Source of the DNA: JALZAI01 sp038212215
GTDB lineage: Bacteria; Actinomycetota; Actinomycetes; Mycobacteriales; Jatrophihabitantaceae
Direction: 5' to 3'
Length of the DNA stretch: 64,000 nucleotides
Assembly: GCA_038212215.1 (NCBI GenBank)
Contig: JBBQUT010000003.1
Coordinates: forward strand, 124,001 to 188,000
Position 1 is the stretch's first letter; every line of letters starts with the position of its first letter. Positions 35,284 to 43,105 of the stretch are shown piece after piece. The position numbers were made by a program, and so were the translations under genes. A model generated the notes under the pieces. It searched no databases. It was not told the origin of the DNA and saw nothing but the letters and a program-made list of their open reading frames with translations.

Positions 35284-35433
35284 TTACTTCGTGCGCCGCG
35301 CTGTCCGACGCCGGCCGGTGGACTGCGGACGCCAGCGCGGGGCCAGGAAGTTGCCGCGGTGCCGCAACCCCTCTCTTCGCCAGGCCAGCTCGGCGGACAG
35401 GGCGTCAGGGTTGAGATCGTGCAGGGTGAACAT
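35284..35433 (-). CDS. 49-aa basic small protein upstream of the LuxR regulator
   Basis: An ORF beginning MFTLHDLNPDALSAELAWRR and ending in a strongly basic RPQSTGRRRTARRTK tail follows a good GAGGAGA site 6 bases before ATG 35433. The composition (acidic/helical N-terminus, Trp, then Arg-rich C-terminus) and the strong ribosome site argue for a real gene. It ends 14 bases before the LuxR GTG, so it may be co-expressed or act as a leader peptide. No family is recognised. Confidence 0.5.
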   Translation of the reverse strand: MFTLHDLNPDALSAELAWRREGLRHRGNFLAPRWRPQSTGRRRTARRTK

Positions 35434-35607
35434 GATGTCTCCTCGGGCTTTGTCGCTTGCGACGCCGGCTGTTCGGAGTCACCGGCTGTTTGCATCACCG
35501 ACATTGCGCGTCTGAGGGGCCTGCCTACATCGGAAGAACTCCCTATCTCCCGCTGTGGCGGCATGGCCTAAGGCATCCGCCGACCAGCTGTCAATCCGGC
35601 ACTACGC

Positions 35608-35640
35608 GCCTGTGGACGACGCCGGTGGTCGTCCACAGGC
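35608..35640. promoter_or_regulatory. 13-bp perfect inverted repeat between divergent genes
   Basis: GCCTGTGGACGAC (35608-35620) and GTCGTCCACAGGC (35628-35640) are exact complements with a 7-base loop. It lies between the minus-strand small ORF and the plus-strand M23 gene. There is no T tract on either side, so it is not a typical intrinsic terminator. An operator or mRNA hairpin is possible. Confidence 0.45.
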
Positions 35641-35689
35641 ACGCCGCAGCGACCCACGAAGTGTCGGCGTCCGCGGACATGCTGACCCG

Positions 35690-36406
35690 ATGCGCCGGAT
35701 CGCGATCGTCGTAGCTGCCCTGACCGTGCTCGCGGCCGGCTCTGCCGCCGGCGCGCCGTCGCCCACGCCGGGCGCAGTGAGCTACACCTCGCCGCTGCGC
35801 CCGATGCGACTGGTGCGTCCCTTCGCACCGCCCACGACACGCTTCGGGCGCGGACACCTCGGCGTCGACCTCGCCACGACGCCCGACGCGATCGTGCGGG
35901 CGGCGGGGGCGGCGACGGTCAGTTTCGTCGGTTCGGCAGCGGGCCGCGGTGTGGTCGTGCTGACGCACGCAGATGGGGTACGCACGGAGTACGAGCCGGT
36001 GCTGTCGCCGCTTCGCCGGGGGCAGGCTGTCGCCCGGGGACAGCCCATCGGACGGGTGCTGGGCGCGCACCGCGGCTGCCTGGCCCCTGCGCAGTGCCTG
36101 CACTGGGGCGCCCGGCGCGGCGACCAGTACCTCGACCCGCTGTTGCTGCTGCGACCGCTCGGCCCGGTGCGGCTGCTGCCGTGGGCGCTGGCGGCCTGGA
36201 TCACGCGCGTGGGTGGGCCTGCTCGAAGGTCCGCCGCAGCCGCTCGACTGACACGTGCGTGTAGAGCTGCGTGGTCGCCAGGCTCGCGTGACCGAGCAGT
36301 TCCTGGACGCTGCGTAGATCCGCTCCGCCGTCCAGAAGGTGCGTCGCCGCTGAGTGGCGCAGCCCGTGCGGGCCGATGTCGGGCGCCCCCGGCACGCCGG
36401 CCATGA
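35690..36406 (+). CDS. M23 (LytM-type) peptidase-family protein with read-through tail
   Basis: The product is 238 aa from ATG 35690. A signal peptide (IAIVVAALTVLAAGSAAGA) is followed by an M23 domain: GHLGVDLA (H56, D60) and CLHWGARRG (His138). The HxH motif is reduced to C-L-H, as seen in a subgroup at this locus, so catalysis is doubtful. From residue about 171 the frame runs antisense through the 3' end of xerC for 206 bp and gives an Arg/Ala/Pro-rich tail. The domain proper ends near LLPWALAAW, so the original stop was probably lost. Confidence 0.75.
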   Translation: MRRIAIVVAALTVLAAGSAAGAPSPTPGAVSYTSPLRPMRLVRPFAPPTTRFGRGHLGVDLATTPDAIVRAAGAATVSFVGSAAGRGVVVLTHADGVRTEYEPVLSPLRRGQAVARGQPIGRVLGAHRGCLAPAQCLHWGARRGDQYLDPLLLLRPLGPVRLLPWALAAWITRVGGPARRSAAAARLTRACRAAWSPGSRDRAVPGRCVDPLRRPEGASPLSGAARAGRCRAPPARRP

Positions 36407-37154
36407 CTCGGTGTACGACATCACGCACCGAACGCGGGTCCATCCGCCGCCCGCGCGCACCCAGCAGCAGTGCGGGTCCACTCCCCTCGCGCACCAGCTC
36501 ATCGCGCCCGGACAGCCAGCTGTCCAGGGCCCGTTCGGCAGGGACGCCGTAGGGCACCGTCCGCTGCCGGTTTCCCTTGCCGAGCACCCGCACGACACGG
36601 CGCCGGCGTTCCACGTCGTCGATGTCCAGACCGACGAGTTCCGAAACCCGGATTCCGGTCGCGTAGAGCAATTCCATGATCAACCGGTTCCGGCGGGCAA
36701 GCGGGGTGTCGGGATCGCCGGCCGGGGTCATCGCAGCGGTCGCTTCGGCAAGGTCGAGCACCGGTGGCAGCGCGTGTTGCGCGCGGGGGCCGGCGAGCAA
36801 GGCCCCCGGGTCGTCGGGAACCAGACCGCTACGATGCGCCCAGGCGGTGAAGGTGCGCAGCGCAGCAGATCGCCGGGCAAGGGTGGACCGGGCAGCACCG
36901 CCCTCCCGCTGAATGGCGAGCCAGCCGCGCAGGGTCGCGAGCTCCAGATCGGCTACTCGCTTCCCGCCGAGGCGGTTGAGGTGCTCGAGCAGGCCTACCG
37001 CGTCGCCGAGGTAGGCCCTCACCGTGTGCGCCGACCGGTTGGCCTCCAGGCGCAGATGCCGCTCGTAATCGTCCAACGCCTGCCGCAGTGGCGCCGGCAA
37101 CGCGGCCCGCAGCGCAATGAGATCGACCCGTCCCTGCCCGGCGCGCGTCGTCAC
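36201..37154 (-). CDS. xerC: Tyrosine recombinase XerC
   Basis: The product is 317 aa. All catalytic residues are visible: Arg169 in ATGIRVSEL, Lys193 in VLGKGNRQR, His263 and Arg266 in HGLRHSAATH, His289 in LLGHASL and Tyr298 in LYTHV. XerC works with XerD at dif to resolve chromosome dimers. It is in the core chromosomal slot downstream of dprA, so it is a housekeeping recombinase rather than a phage integrase. Its 3' end is overlapped by the convergent M23 frame. Confidence 0.93.
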   Translation of the reverse strand: MTTRAGQGRVDLIALRAALPAPLRQALDDYERHLRLEANRSAHTVRAYLGDAVGLLEHLNRLGGKRVADLELATLRGWLAIQREGGAARSTLARRSAALRTFTAWAHRSGLVPDDPGALLAGPRAQHALPPVLDLAEATAAMTPAGDPDTPLARRNRLIMELLYATGIRVSELVGLDIDDVERRRRVVRVLGKGNRQRTVPYGVPAERALDSWLSGRDELVREGSGPALLLGARGRRMDPRSVRDVVHRVMAGVPGAPDIGPHGLRHSAATHLLDGGADLRSVQELLGHASLATTQLYTHVSVERLRRTFEQAHPRA

Positions 37155-37258
37155 GGCTCGACCGTGCGCTGCCGGGACGGTTCGCGCAAGGCGCCACGCG
37201 GCAAGTCCCCCGGTTGGTTGCCGCGCTGCAAACCGGGTGCGGCTCGGTCACGCGCCGC

Positions 37259-38620
37259 TCAGCAGGGCGGCGCGGTTCTCGGCGCGCTTCGGCTCGGGGA
37301 TCGAGGCAGCAGTCGCTGGTGGATCCGGTAGCCGCCATCGCTGCTCTCGATCAGCCCGGCGAGATCGAGCGCGGGCAGCGCTCGAATGACCTCCAGCGGA
37401 CCGATGCCGCTGCGTGCGGCAATCTCTTCAGGTCGAGCGAAGCGGCGCGCGGGCAGGCCCTCGAACACCCGACGCGCGGTCGGGTCGAGCACATCCAGTT
37501 CTGCGCGGGGATCGGTGTGCGTGCCGGATGCGCTGGCTGCGCGCGCCGGCAGCTCCCTGTCCAGGCTTTCGCCGATGCCACCCACCACCGCCAGCACGTC
37601 CTCGGCACAGGTCACCAGCAGGGCGGGGTCCGGGTCGCGACGGAGCAGGTCGTGGCAACCGACCGACATCGCCGAGGTCACCGGCCCCGGCACCGCCATC
37701 ACCGGCCGACCCAGCGAGCGAGCGTGGCCGGCGGTATTCGTCGCCCCGGACCGCCCTGCGGCCTCGACCACGACGACCCCGGTCGAGAACGCCGCGATCA
37801 GACGGTTGCGGGTCAGGAACCGCGGCCGGTGCGGGGCGCATCCGGGCGGGCTTTCCGAGATAAGCATTCCGGCTTCGGCGACTCGGGTGAACAAGGTGGC
37901 GTTCCCGGGCGGGTACGGGCGGTCGAGTCCCCCGGCGGACACCAGCACGGTCACGCCTCCGGCATTCAGAGCGGCTCGATGCGCTGCCGCGTCGATGCCG
38001 TAGGCGCCTCCGGACACGACTGTCACGTCGCGGCCGGCCAGTGCGTATGCGATCTGGGCAGTGACGTGCTCGCCGTAGGCGGTCGCTGCCCGGGCGCCCA
38101 CGATTCCCACCGATCTGGTCCCCAGGGCGCTCAGGTCCGCACTGCCGCGCACCCACAGAGCGAGCGGGGGAATGAGCTCACCGGAGTCCGCCCGCGCGCG
38201 CAGGCCGCGGTCGTATGCCGCCAGCCGGAGCGTCGCGCAACGCTGCAGCGCGGCGAAGGCGAAGTGCGGCCAGTCAGGCGACTCGGGAACCACGAGCCGC
38301 AGGCTATGTCGCGCCGCAGCGGCGAGATCCGCGTCCGGGTCGGCGCCGGCGTGCCTGGCCTCCGTTGCAGCCAGCACGTCCGCAGGCGCGCCGCGTGTGC
38401 GAACCAGAGCGGCCGCGGCCACCGGCCCGTGCTCATCGACCAGGCGCCACACCGGAATCGAGGCGGGATCACTCACGCGGCTCAGGTATGCGCGCGCCAG
38501 GAGCACCTCCGCGACGACCGCGTCACCCGCAGTGCCCGGCGCCGCATGACCGGCGCTACCCGACGCGGCCGCGGCGCGCGAGACGACACGGTCGCCAGCG
38601 GACGGTTGCGTGCGGTTCAT
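37259..38620 (-). CDS. dprA: DNA-processing protein DprA
   Basis: The product is 453 aa. The Rossmann core is recognised by VGIVGARAATAYGEH, VVSGGAYGIDAAAHRAAL, GGLDRPYPPGNATL and PRFLTRNRLIAAFSTGVVVVE (RFLTRNRLIAAFS). The C-terminal winged-helix DML1-like region VLDPTARRVFEGLPARRF is present, and the N-terminus has an extra Ala-rich segment. DprA loads RecA on incoming single-stranded DNA. ATG 38620 overlaps the comM stop (ATGA). No other competence gene is in the window. Confidence 0.93.
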   Translation of the reverse strand: MNRTQPSAGDRVVSRAAAASGSAGHAAPGTAGDAVVAEVLLARAYLSRVSDPASIPVWRLVDEHGPVAAAALVRTRGAPADVLAATEARHAGADPDADLAAAARHSLRLVVPESPDWPHFAFAALQRCATLRLAAYDRGLRARADSGELIPPLALWVRGSADLSALGTRSVGIVGARAATAYGEHVTAQIAYALAGRDVTVVSGGAYGIDAAAHRAALNAGGVTVLVSAGGLDRPYPPGNATLFTRVAEAGMLISESPPGCAPHRPRFLTRNRLIAAFSTGVVVVEAAGRSGATNTAGHARSLGRPVMAVPGPVTSAMSVGCHDLLRRDPDPALLVTCAEDVLAVVGGIGESLDRELPARAASASGTHTDPRAELDVLDPTARRVFEGLPARRFARPEEIAARSGIGPLEVIRALPALDLAGLIESSDGGYRIHQRLLPRSPSRSAPRTAPPC

Positions 38621-40149
38621 GCCGCCCACGACTCGCTCCGCCCGGTCCGGAAGAACAGCGCCTCGGCGATGTCGGCGGCCGCAGGCACGGCCCGCCCGGC
38701 AAGATCGGCGAGCGTCCAGGCCAGCCGTAGCACCCGGTCGAAGCCCCGCGCGCTGATCTCCCCGCGCTGCAGGTACGCATGGGCAGGAGCGAGCGCTACG
38801 CGCGGGAGCTGCCATGGCCGTGCGCGCAGCGCCGCTCCCGGTGCGTCGCCGTTGAGTCGCCAGGACGTCTCGCGCCAGCGCTGCGCGGCTGCCGCCCGTG
38901 CGAGCAGCACGCGCGCCGCGACCACCGCGCTCGGCTCGCGTTCGCCGTCGGTGTCGAACAGGTCCGCATGCGCCACCGGTTCGACGTCGACGCGCAGATC
39001 GACGCGGTCGAGAAGCGGTCCGGACAGCCGGTGCAGGTAGCGGCGGCGCGCCTGCGGCGGGCAGGTGCAGTCGCTCGCGCGAGCGCCACATGGGCACCGG
39101 TTCGCGGCGAGGACGAGCTGGAAACGGGCCGGATACCGGACCGCGCCCGCTCGCCGATGCAGCACCACGTAACCGCTTTCCAGCGGCTGACGTAGCGCCT
39201 CGAGCGCGGCGCTGGAGAACTCGGCGGCCTCGTCCAGGAACAAGACTCCGTGATGAGCCAAGGAGATCGCGCCCGGCCGCGCCAGGTGCGAGCCCCCGCC
39301 GACCAGCGCTGCGACCGACGCAGTGTGGTGCGGCGCCTGTAACGGTGCGCGCCGGATCAACTGCGCCTGCGGCCCGAGCGCGCCCACCACCGAGTGCACC
39401 GCCGTCACCTCGAGCGCAGCCGCGTCGTCCAGACGCGGCAGGAGCGCGGGCAACCGGGCGGCAAGCATGGTTTTGCCGGCACCAGGAGCGCCGACGAGGT
39501 AGAGATGGTGTCCGCCCGCTGCGGCCACTTCCACCGCGCGCTTGGCGAGCGCCTGCCCGGCGACGTCGGCGAGGTCGGCCGCCTGCTCGTCGTAGCCGTC
39601 GTCGGGTCCGGCTTCGGCGACCGGCAACGGCGCCCCCTCGCCGCGCAGCCACTCCAGCACCTGACGCAGATCGGTGGCGGCCCGGACGTCGACGCCGGGC
39701 ACTAGCGCCGCCTCTGCGGCGTTCGCCCGGGCGACCACCACCCGACGCACCCCCGAGTCGCGGGCGGCAGCCACGGCCGGCAGCACCCCACGTACCGGGC
39801 GAAGCCGCCCGTCCAGCCCGAGCTCGGCGATCCATGCCGCTCCGGCCACCGGCGCCACCGGAACCTGGTCGGAGCACGCGCACAGCGCGACCGCGACACC
39901 GAGGTCGAAGCCCGAGCCCACTTTGCGCACGTCGGCCGGCAGCAGGGCAACGGTGATCCGGCGGTTGGGCCACTGCCCACCCGAGTTGACCAGCGCGGCA
40001 CGTATGCGATCGCGCGACTCGACCACGGAAACGTCGGCGAGCCCCGTAAACGACATCCCGGGCAGCCCGGCGGACAAATCGGCCTCGATCTCGACGACCT
40101 GCGCCTGCACGCCGGACAGCGCCATCCCGAGAGTGCGCGCGAGCGTCAT
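38617..40149 (-). CDS. comM: YifB/ComM family Mg-chelatase-like ATPase
   Basis: The product is 510 aa. An N-terminal ChlI-like domain (AQVVEIEADLSAGLPGMSFTG) leads to Walker A VGAPGAGKTMLAARL and Walker B GVLFLDEAAEFS, then a C-terminal domain with a cysteine cluster CPCGARASDCTCPPQ. ComM is a hexameric helicase-like factor that promotes branch migration in transformation in other bacteria. Its start ATG directly follows the yraN stop (TAG ATG). Order yraN-comM-dprA-xerC is conserved with mycobacteria. Confidence 0.93.
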   Translation of the reverse strand: MTLARTLGMALSGVQAQVVEIEADLSAGLPGMSFTGLADVSVVESRDRIRAALVNSGGQWPNRRITVALLPADVRKVGSGFDLGVAVALCACSDQVPVAPVAGAAWIAELGLDGRLRPVRGVLPAVAAARDSGVRRVVVARANAAEAALVPGVDVRAATDLRQVLEWLRGEGAPLPVAEAGPDDGYDEQAADLADVAGQALAKRAVEVAAAGGHHLYLVGAPGAGKTMLAARLPALLPRLDDAAALEVTAVHSVVGALGPQAQLIRRAPLQAPHHTASVAALVGGGSHLARPGAISLAHHGVLFLDEAAEFSSAALEALRQPLESGYVVLHRRAGAVRYPARFQLVLAANRCPCGARASDCTCPPQARRRYLHRLSGPLLDRVDLRVDVEPVAHADLFDTDGEREPSAVVAARVLLARAAAAQRWRETSWRLNGDAPGAALRARPWQLPRVALAPAHAYLQRGEISARGFDRVLRLAWTLADLAGRAVPAAADIAEALFFRTGRSESWAA

Positions 40150-40509
40150 CTAGAACGCCCCGCGAAGGTGGCGCACAGTCGGTCCACCGGGTGTGCGCCG
40201 TAGCACCGCCACCACGTCAAAGCGCACCTGCGACCAGTACCGGTCGTCGTGCTCGGCCAGATACCGCAGCGCGAGTGTGCGCAGTCTGGCCGCCTTGGCA
40301 CGCGACACGGCCTCGGCCGGGTCGCCGTACGCGAGCGACGAGCGAGTCTTCACCTCGACGAACACGAGCGTGTCGCCGTCGACGGCCACGATGTCGAGTT
40401 CGCCGTCGGGGCAACGCCAATTACGTGCCAGCACCGTCAAACCCGCGTCGCTCAGCCAGGCGGCGGCGAGATCCTCACCGAAGCGCCCCACGGCGTCCTT
40501 GACTCGCAT
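40150..40509 (-). CDS. yraN: UPF0102/YraN family putative nuclease
   Basis: The product is 119 aa. It has the PD-(D/E)xK-like core GELDIVAVDGDTLVFVEVKTR and the conserved N-terminal GRFGEDLAAAWL and ARNWRCPDG. The family probably has a Holliday-junction-resolvase-like fold; biochemical function is unproven. ATG 40509 is preferred; the frame is open upstream but runs through a non-coding region. It heads the yraN-comM-dprA-xerC group. Confidence 0.9.
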   Translation of the reverse strand: MRVKDAVGRFGEDLAAAWLSDAGLTVLARNWRCPDGELDIVAVDGDTLVFVEVKTRSSLAYGDPAEAVSRAKAARLRTLALRYLAEHDDRYWSQVRFDVVAVLRRTPGGPTVRHLRGAF

Positions 40510-40680
40510 GGCTTCAGGGTGCCGGAGCCGCCTCGACCAGGAGGGCCGATCCAGCTGCCTGTGGACAACTCGACGGCTGTGGACGACGGAATTGACATCG
40601 TTGGTGAGATCGTGCTGTGAGTCGGGCAATCCGGCCGGTTTGGGGCTGGACGCACCCCCCTTGGCGCGCGTTACAATTAT

Positions 40681-40699
40681 GTCTACGTAATCGCTAGAC
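40681..40699. promoter_or_regulatory. Short inverted repeat upstream of the sulfotransferase
   Basis: GTCTA...TAGAC lies within an unusually A/T-rich patch (TTACAATTATGTCTACGTAA) about 60 bases before the sulfotransferase start. The patch could contain the promoter. Arms are only 5 bases, so this is a weak call. The rest of the 247-base gap shows nothing else apart from a TGTGGACAA sequence at 40559. Confidence 0.3.
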
Positions 40700-40756
40700 A
40701 ACACTCCTAACGCGGCAGCTCCCCCGTACACCACCCGCCAGACATCAGGGGTCTTC

Positions 40757-41740
40757 ATGGCGCTTCCCGACTTCTTGATCATCGGTGCACCCAAGGCCGG
40801 CTCGACCGCGTTGCATGCGGCGCTCGTCCAGCACCCGCAGTTGTTCCTCTCCGATCCGAAGGAACCGAAGTATTTCCTCACCGGCGGCCGGCTCCCCACT
40901 CGCGATTCGCACCAAGGTCCCGGCGACGCGCATAGCGCGCGCGAATGGGTGTGGCAGCGCGACCGTTACGAACGGCTTTTCGATCCCGCACCGTCCGGAA
41001 CACTGAAGGGCGAGAGCACGCCCTTCTATCTGTGGGACCGTGCCGCGCATCGCCGCATCCATGCCGTCGTTCCCGATGTGAAGCTGATCGCGGTGATCCG
41101 CGATCCGATCGACCGTGCCTACTCCAACTGGACGCACCTGTGGAGCGACGGCCTGGAGACCGAGCCCGACTTCGTGACCGCGTGCGCCCTCGAAGCGCGC
41201 CGTGCGACAGCCGGGTGGGCGCCGTTCTGGCGCTACCTGGAGCTCGGGCGCTACGGAGAGCAGATCGCGCACCTCTTCGACGTGTTCCCCCGCGAGCAGG
41301 TGCACGTCCTGCGCTACCGCCGCCTCGTGGGAGAGCCCGCGCGCAGCCTCGACGCCATCTCCGACTTCCTCGGCGTCGAATCCGGCCTGGTGCGTAGCGT
41401 TGCGTCGTCCAACATGAAGAGCTGGGCGGACGACGGCATCCTCAATGCGGCGCTTCGCAGTTCCATCCGCGCAGGAGCCCGGGTCGGCGCACATGCCCGG
41501 CCCACGCTGTGGCGGCAGGCGCAGCGTCCGCTGATGGCCGCACTGCAGCGCGGCAAGCTACATCGGCCGAACCTGTCTGTCGGCGACCGGCGCCTACTCG
41601 TGCCCAAATTCGCCGACGACGTCGCGCTGCTCGAGCAACTGCTCGGCGAGTCGTTTCAGGACTGGCTGGGTGACACCGGGCGGGGCACGTATGCGGTGCG
41701 CAAGTCGTTGGCACCGTCTGGCCGCGACGCCTCCCAGTAG
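40757..41740 (+). CDS. Sulfotransferase-domain protein
   Basis: The product is 327 aa. The 5'-phosphosulfate-binding loop IGAPKAGSTALHAAL is at the N-terminus, and the 3'-phosphate motif RDPIDRAYSNW with the following helix is at about residue 115. KGESTPFYLWD is the strand before the substrate pocket. It transfers sulfate from PAPS to an unknown acceptor, perhaps a glycolipid or carbohydrate. The last 28 or so residues overlap the convergent propeller gene by 85 bp. This is the first of two genes inserted between yraN and the DUF2469 gene. Confidence 0.85.
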   Translation: MALPDFLIIGAPKAGSTALHAALVQHPQLFLSDPKEPKYFLTGGRLPTRDSHQGPGDAHSAREWVWQRDRYERLFDPAPSGTLKGESTPFYLWDRAAHRRIHAVVPDVKLIAVIRDPIDRAYSNWTHLWSDGLETEPDFVTACALEARRATAGWAPFWRYLELGRYGEQIAHLFDVFPREQVHVLRYRRLVGEPARSLDAISDFLGVESGLVRSVASSNMKSWADDGILNAALRSSIRAGARVGAHARPTLWRQAQRPLMAALQRGKLHRPNLSVGDRRLLVPKFADDVALLEQLLGESFQDWLGDTGRGTYAVRKSLAPSGRDASQ

Positions 41741-42567
41741 AGCCGGTAGCCGTCCGGCCGCGTCGCCACCGATAGGTAGCGCGCCGTGTGTCCGGGCGGC
41801 GTCGGGTCGCTCGTTGCCGTGAACCGATCGGGACCGCAGCCGTACGCGACCGCGGTGCGTTCGCGCCAGTTCTCGACCGCTGACGCGCGCCCGTCGTAGA
41901 ACGCGGTGCACCGGCCGCCGATCTCGAGCACGCTCGTAATCCGTGCCCCGCGCTCGTCCCAGCTGCCTGGGGTCGGTGCCAGTGCCTCGCCCTGCAGGTC
42001 CCAGCGGAGGCCATCCGCGCTGGTGGCATACCACGACGTCATCCGATCGGCCTGCTCGTCGCCACCGTCGAGCGGGTGGCGACAGGCCCACATCTGCCAG
42101 CTGCCGGACGTGTTGTTGACAACAACGTCCTTCCACGCGACTGCATCGTCGCCGGGCAACACCACCGTGCGCTTGCCGTTCGCGAGGTCCTCGGGGGCGT
42201 CCGCGTCGAGCGCCTCGACCCACCAGTGCTTGGAACCCCAACTCGAACAGCTGACGTAAACCCGCCAGCCCTCGTTGGTTCGCACGAGCGCCGGACGCTC
42301 GAGTGACGCGCACTCAAACTGATCGCTCGTCAGCGTGGCAACCGGCCGGAAATGCACACCGTCCTCGGAGCGGGCGACCAAATTCGCGTATCCGCGTCCC
42401 ATGTCCACTGGGCGGCGCAGGCGATAGGCCAGCCAGAACACCCCGTCGTCGCAGACCACGGACGGCCCGCCTGCCCAGTAGCCGGGACCCTCACCGGGGG
42501 GCGCGACGGCAGTCTCGCCCGCCTCGCGGGCACTGATCACCGCGAGTATCTGGTCAACCTCGCTCAC
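41656..42567 (-). CDS. Five-bladed beta-propeller protein (GH43/GH130-like fold)
   Basis: The product is 303 aa. Repeated aromatic-rich blades such as GYWAGGPSVVCDDGVFWLAYR, SSWGSKHWWVEALD, MTSWYATSADGLRW and RYLSVATRPDGYRLYWEAS suggest a GH32/43/130-type five-bladed propeller. Acidic residues that could be catalytic are present (PSVVCDDG, KDVVVN), but no precise family is assigned, and the identification rests on fold-like pattern only. There is no signal peptide. The start GTG 42567 is inside the edge of the 74-bp repeat unit. Confidence 0.6.
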   Translation of the reverse strand: MSEVDQILAVISAREAGETAVAPPGEGPGYWAGGPSVVCDDGVFWLAYRLRRPVDMGRGYANLVARSEDGVHFRPVATLTSDQFECASLERPALVRTNEGWRVYVSCSSWGSKHWWVEALDADAPEDLANGKRTVVLPGDDAVAWKDVVVNNTSGSWQMWACRHPLDGGDEQADRMTSWYATSADGLRWDLQGEALAPTPGSWDERGARITSVLEIGGRCTAFYDGRASAVENWRERTAVAYGCGPDRFTATSDPTPPGHTARYLSVATRPDGYRLYWEASRPDGANDLRTAYVPRPVSPSQS

Positions 42568-42710
42568 ACCCGAGCCTCGCTTCGCTCATTCGGGCGTGCG
42601 GAGACGCCATCACATTTGTTCGCTCGGCGAGCCTCGCTCATACCCGAGCCTCGCTTCGCTCATTCGGGCGTACGGAGACGCCATCACATTTGTTCGCTCG
42701 GCGAGCCTCG
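42563..42710. repeat. Two tandem 74-bp units of the GAGCGAAGCGAGG-type repeat
   Basis: Units 42563-42636 and 42637-42710 each start CTCA(C/T)ACCCGAGCCTCGC, include TTCGCTCATTCGGGCGT and GAGACGCCATCACATTTG, and end GCGAGCCTCG. They differ at two positions: C/T in the CTCA(C/T)A start and G/A in GCGT(G/A)CG. In sense orientation they read as GAGCGAAGCGAGGCTCG. The array lies exactly between the GTG of the propeller gene and the stop of the DUF2469 gene, and a further CTCAT begins at 42711. Confidence 0.85.
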
Positions 42711-42711
42711 C

Positions 42712-43038
42712 TCATGCCCCGAAACCGGGCTTGTCCCCCGGAAGCTCCAGTTCGGGTTTGTCCAGCTCCTCGATGTTGACGTCCTTGAAAGTAAGGACCC
42801 GCACCGTCTTCACGAACCGAGCGGGGCGATACATATCCCAGACCCAGGCGTCGCGCATGGTGAGCTCGAAATAGATCTCGCCGTCTGCGTTGCGCGGCTG
42901 CAGATCAACCTCGTTGGTTAGGTAGAAGCGGCGTTCGGTCTCGACTACGTAGCTGAACTGTGCCGCGATGTCCTTGTACTCGCGGTAAAGCTGCAACTCC
43001 ATATCCGTCTCGTAGTTCTCGAGGTCCTCATTACTCAT
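42712..43038 (-). CDS. DUF2469 family protein
   Basis: The product is 108 aa: MSNEDLENYETDMELQLYRE, DIAAQFSYVVETERRFYLTN and RDAWVWDMYRPARFVKTV (in part) are the DUF2469 pattern. The family is confined to actinobacteria, sits between rnhB and the yraN side of this locus in mycobacteria, and has no assigned function. It is acidic and has no signal or membrane segment. Repeat sequence directly abuts both its start and stop codons. Confidence 0.88.
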   Translation of the reverse strand: MSNEDLENYETDMELQLYREYKDIAAQFSYVVETERRFYLTNEVDLQPRNADGEIYFELTMRDAWVWDMYRPARFVKTVRVLTFKDVNIEELDKPELELPGDKPGFGA

Positions 43039-43105
43039 GTCCGAGCCTCGCTTCGCTCGTTCGGGCGGCCAAGCCCGACCACATCGGCTCGCTCGCTACG
43101 CTCGC
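43039..43105. repeat. Single GAGCGAAGCGAGG-type repeat unit between rnhB and DUF2469 genes
   Basis: The whole gap is a repeat. In the minus-strand sense it starts in the rnhB stop (TGAGCGTAGCGAGCGAGCC), then CGATGTGGTCGGGC, GGCCGCCCGAACGAGCGAAG and CGAGGCTCGG, and ends at the ATG of the next gene. It is about 90 percent like the 71-bp units at 30772 but in reverse orientation. Confidence 0.85.

Noticed and set aside
36201..37154. Xer-type recombinase as a sign of a prophage or integron
   Set aside because: It is XerC in its conserved place between dprA and the rpsB cluster, with no phage genes or attachment repeats nearby.
40150..40899. Longer YraN start upstream
   Set aside because: The extra 130 codons lack similarity and cross the likely promoter region; ATG 40509 gives the family length.
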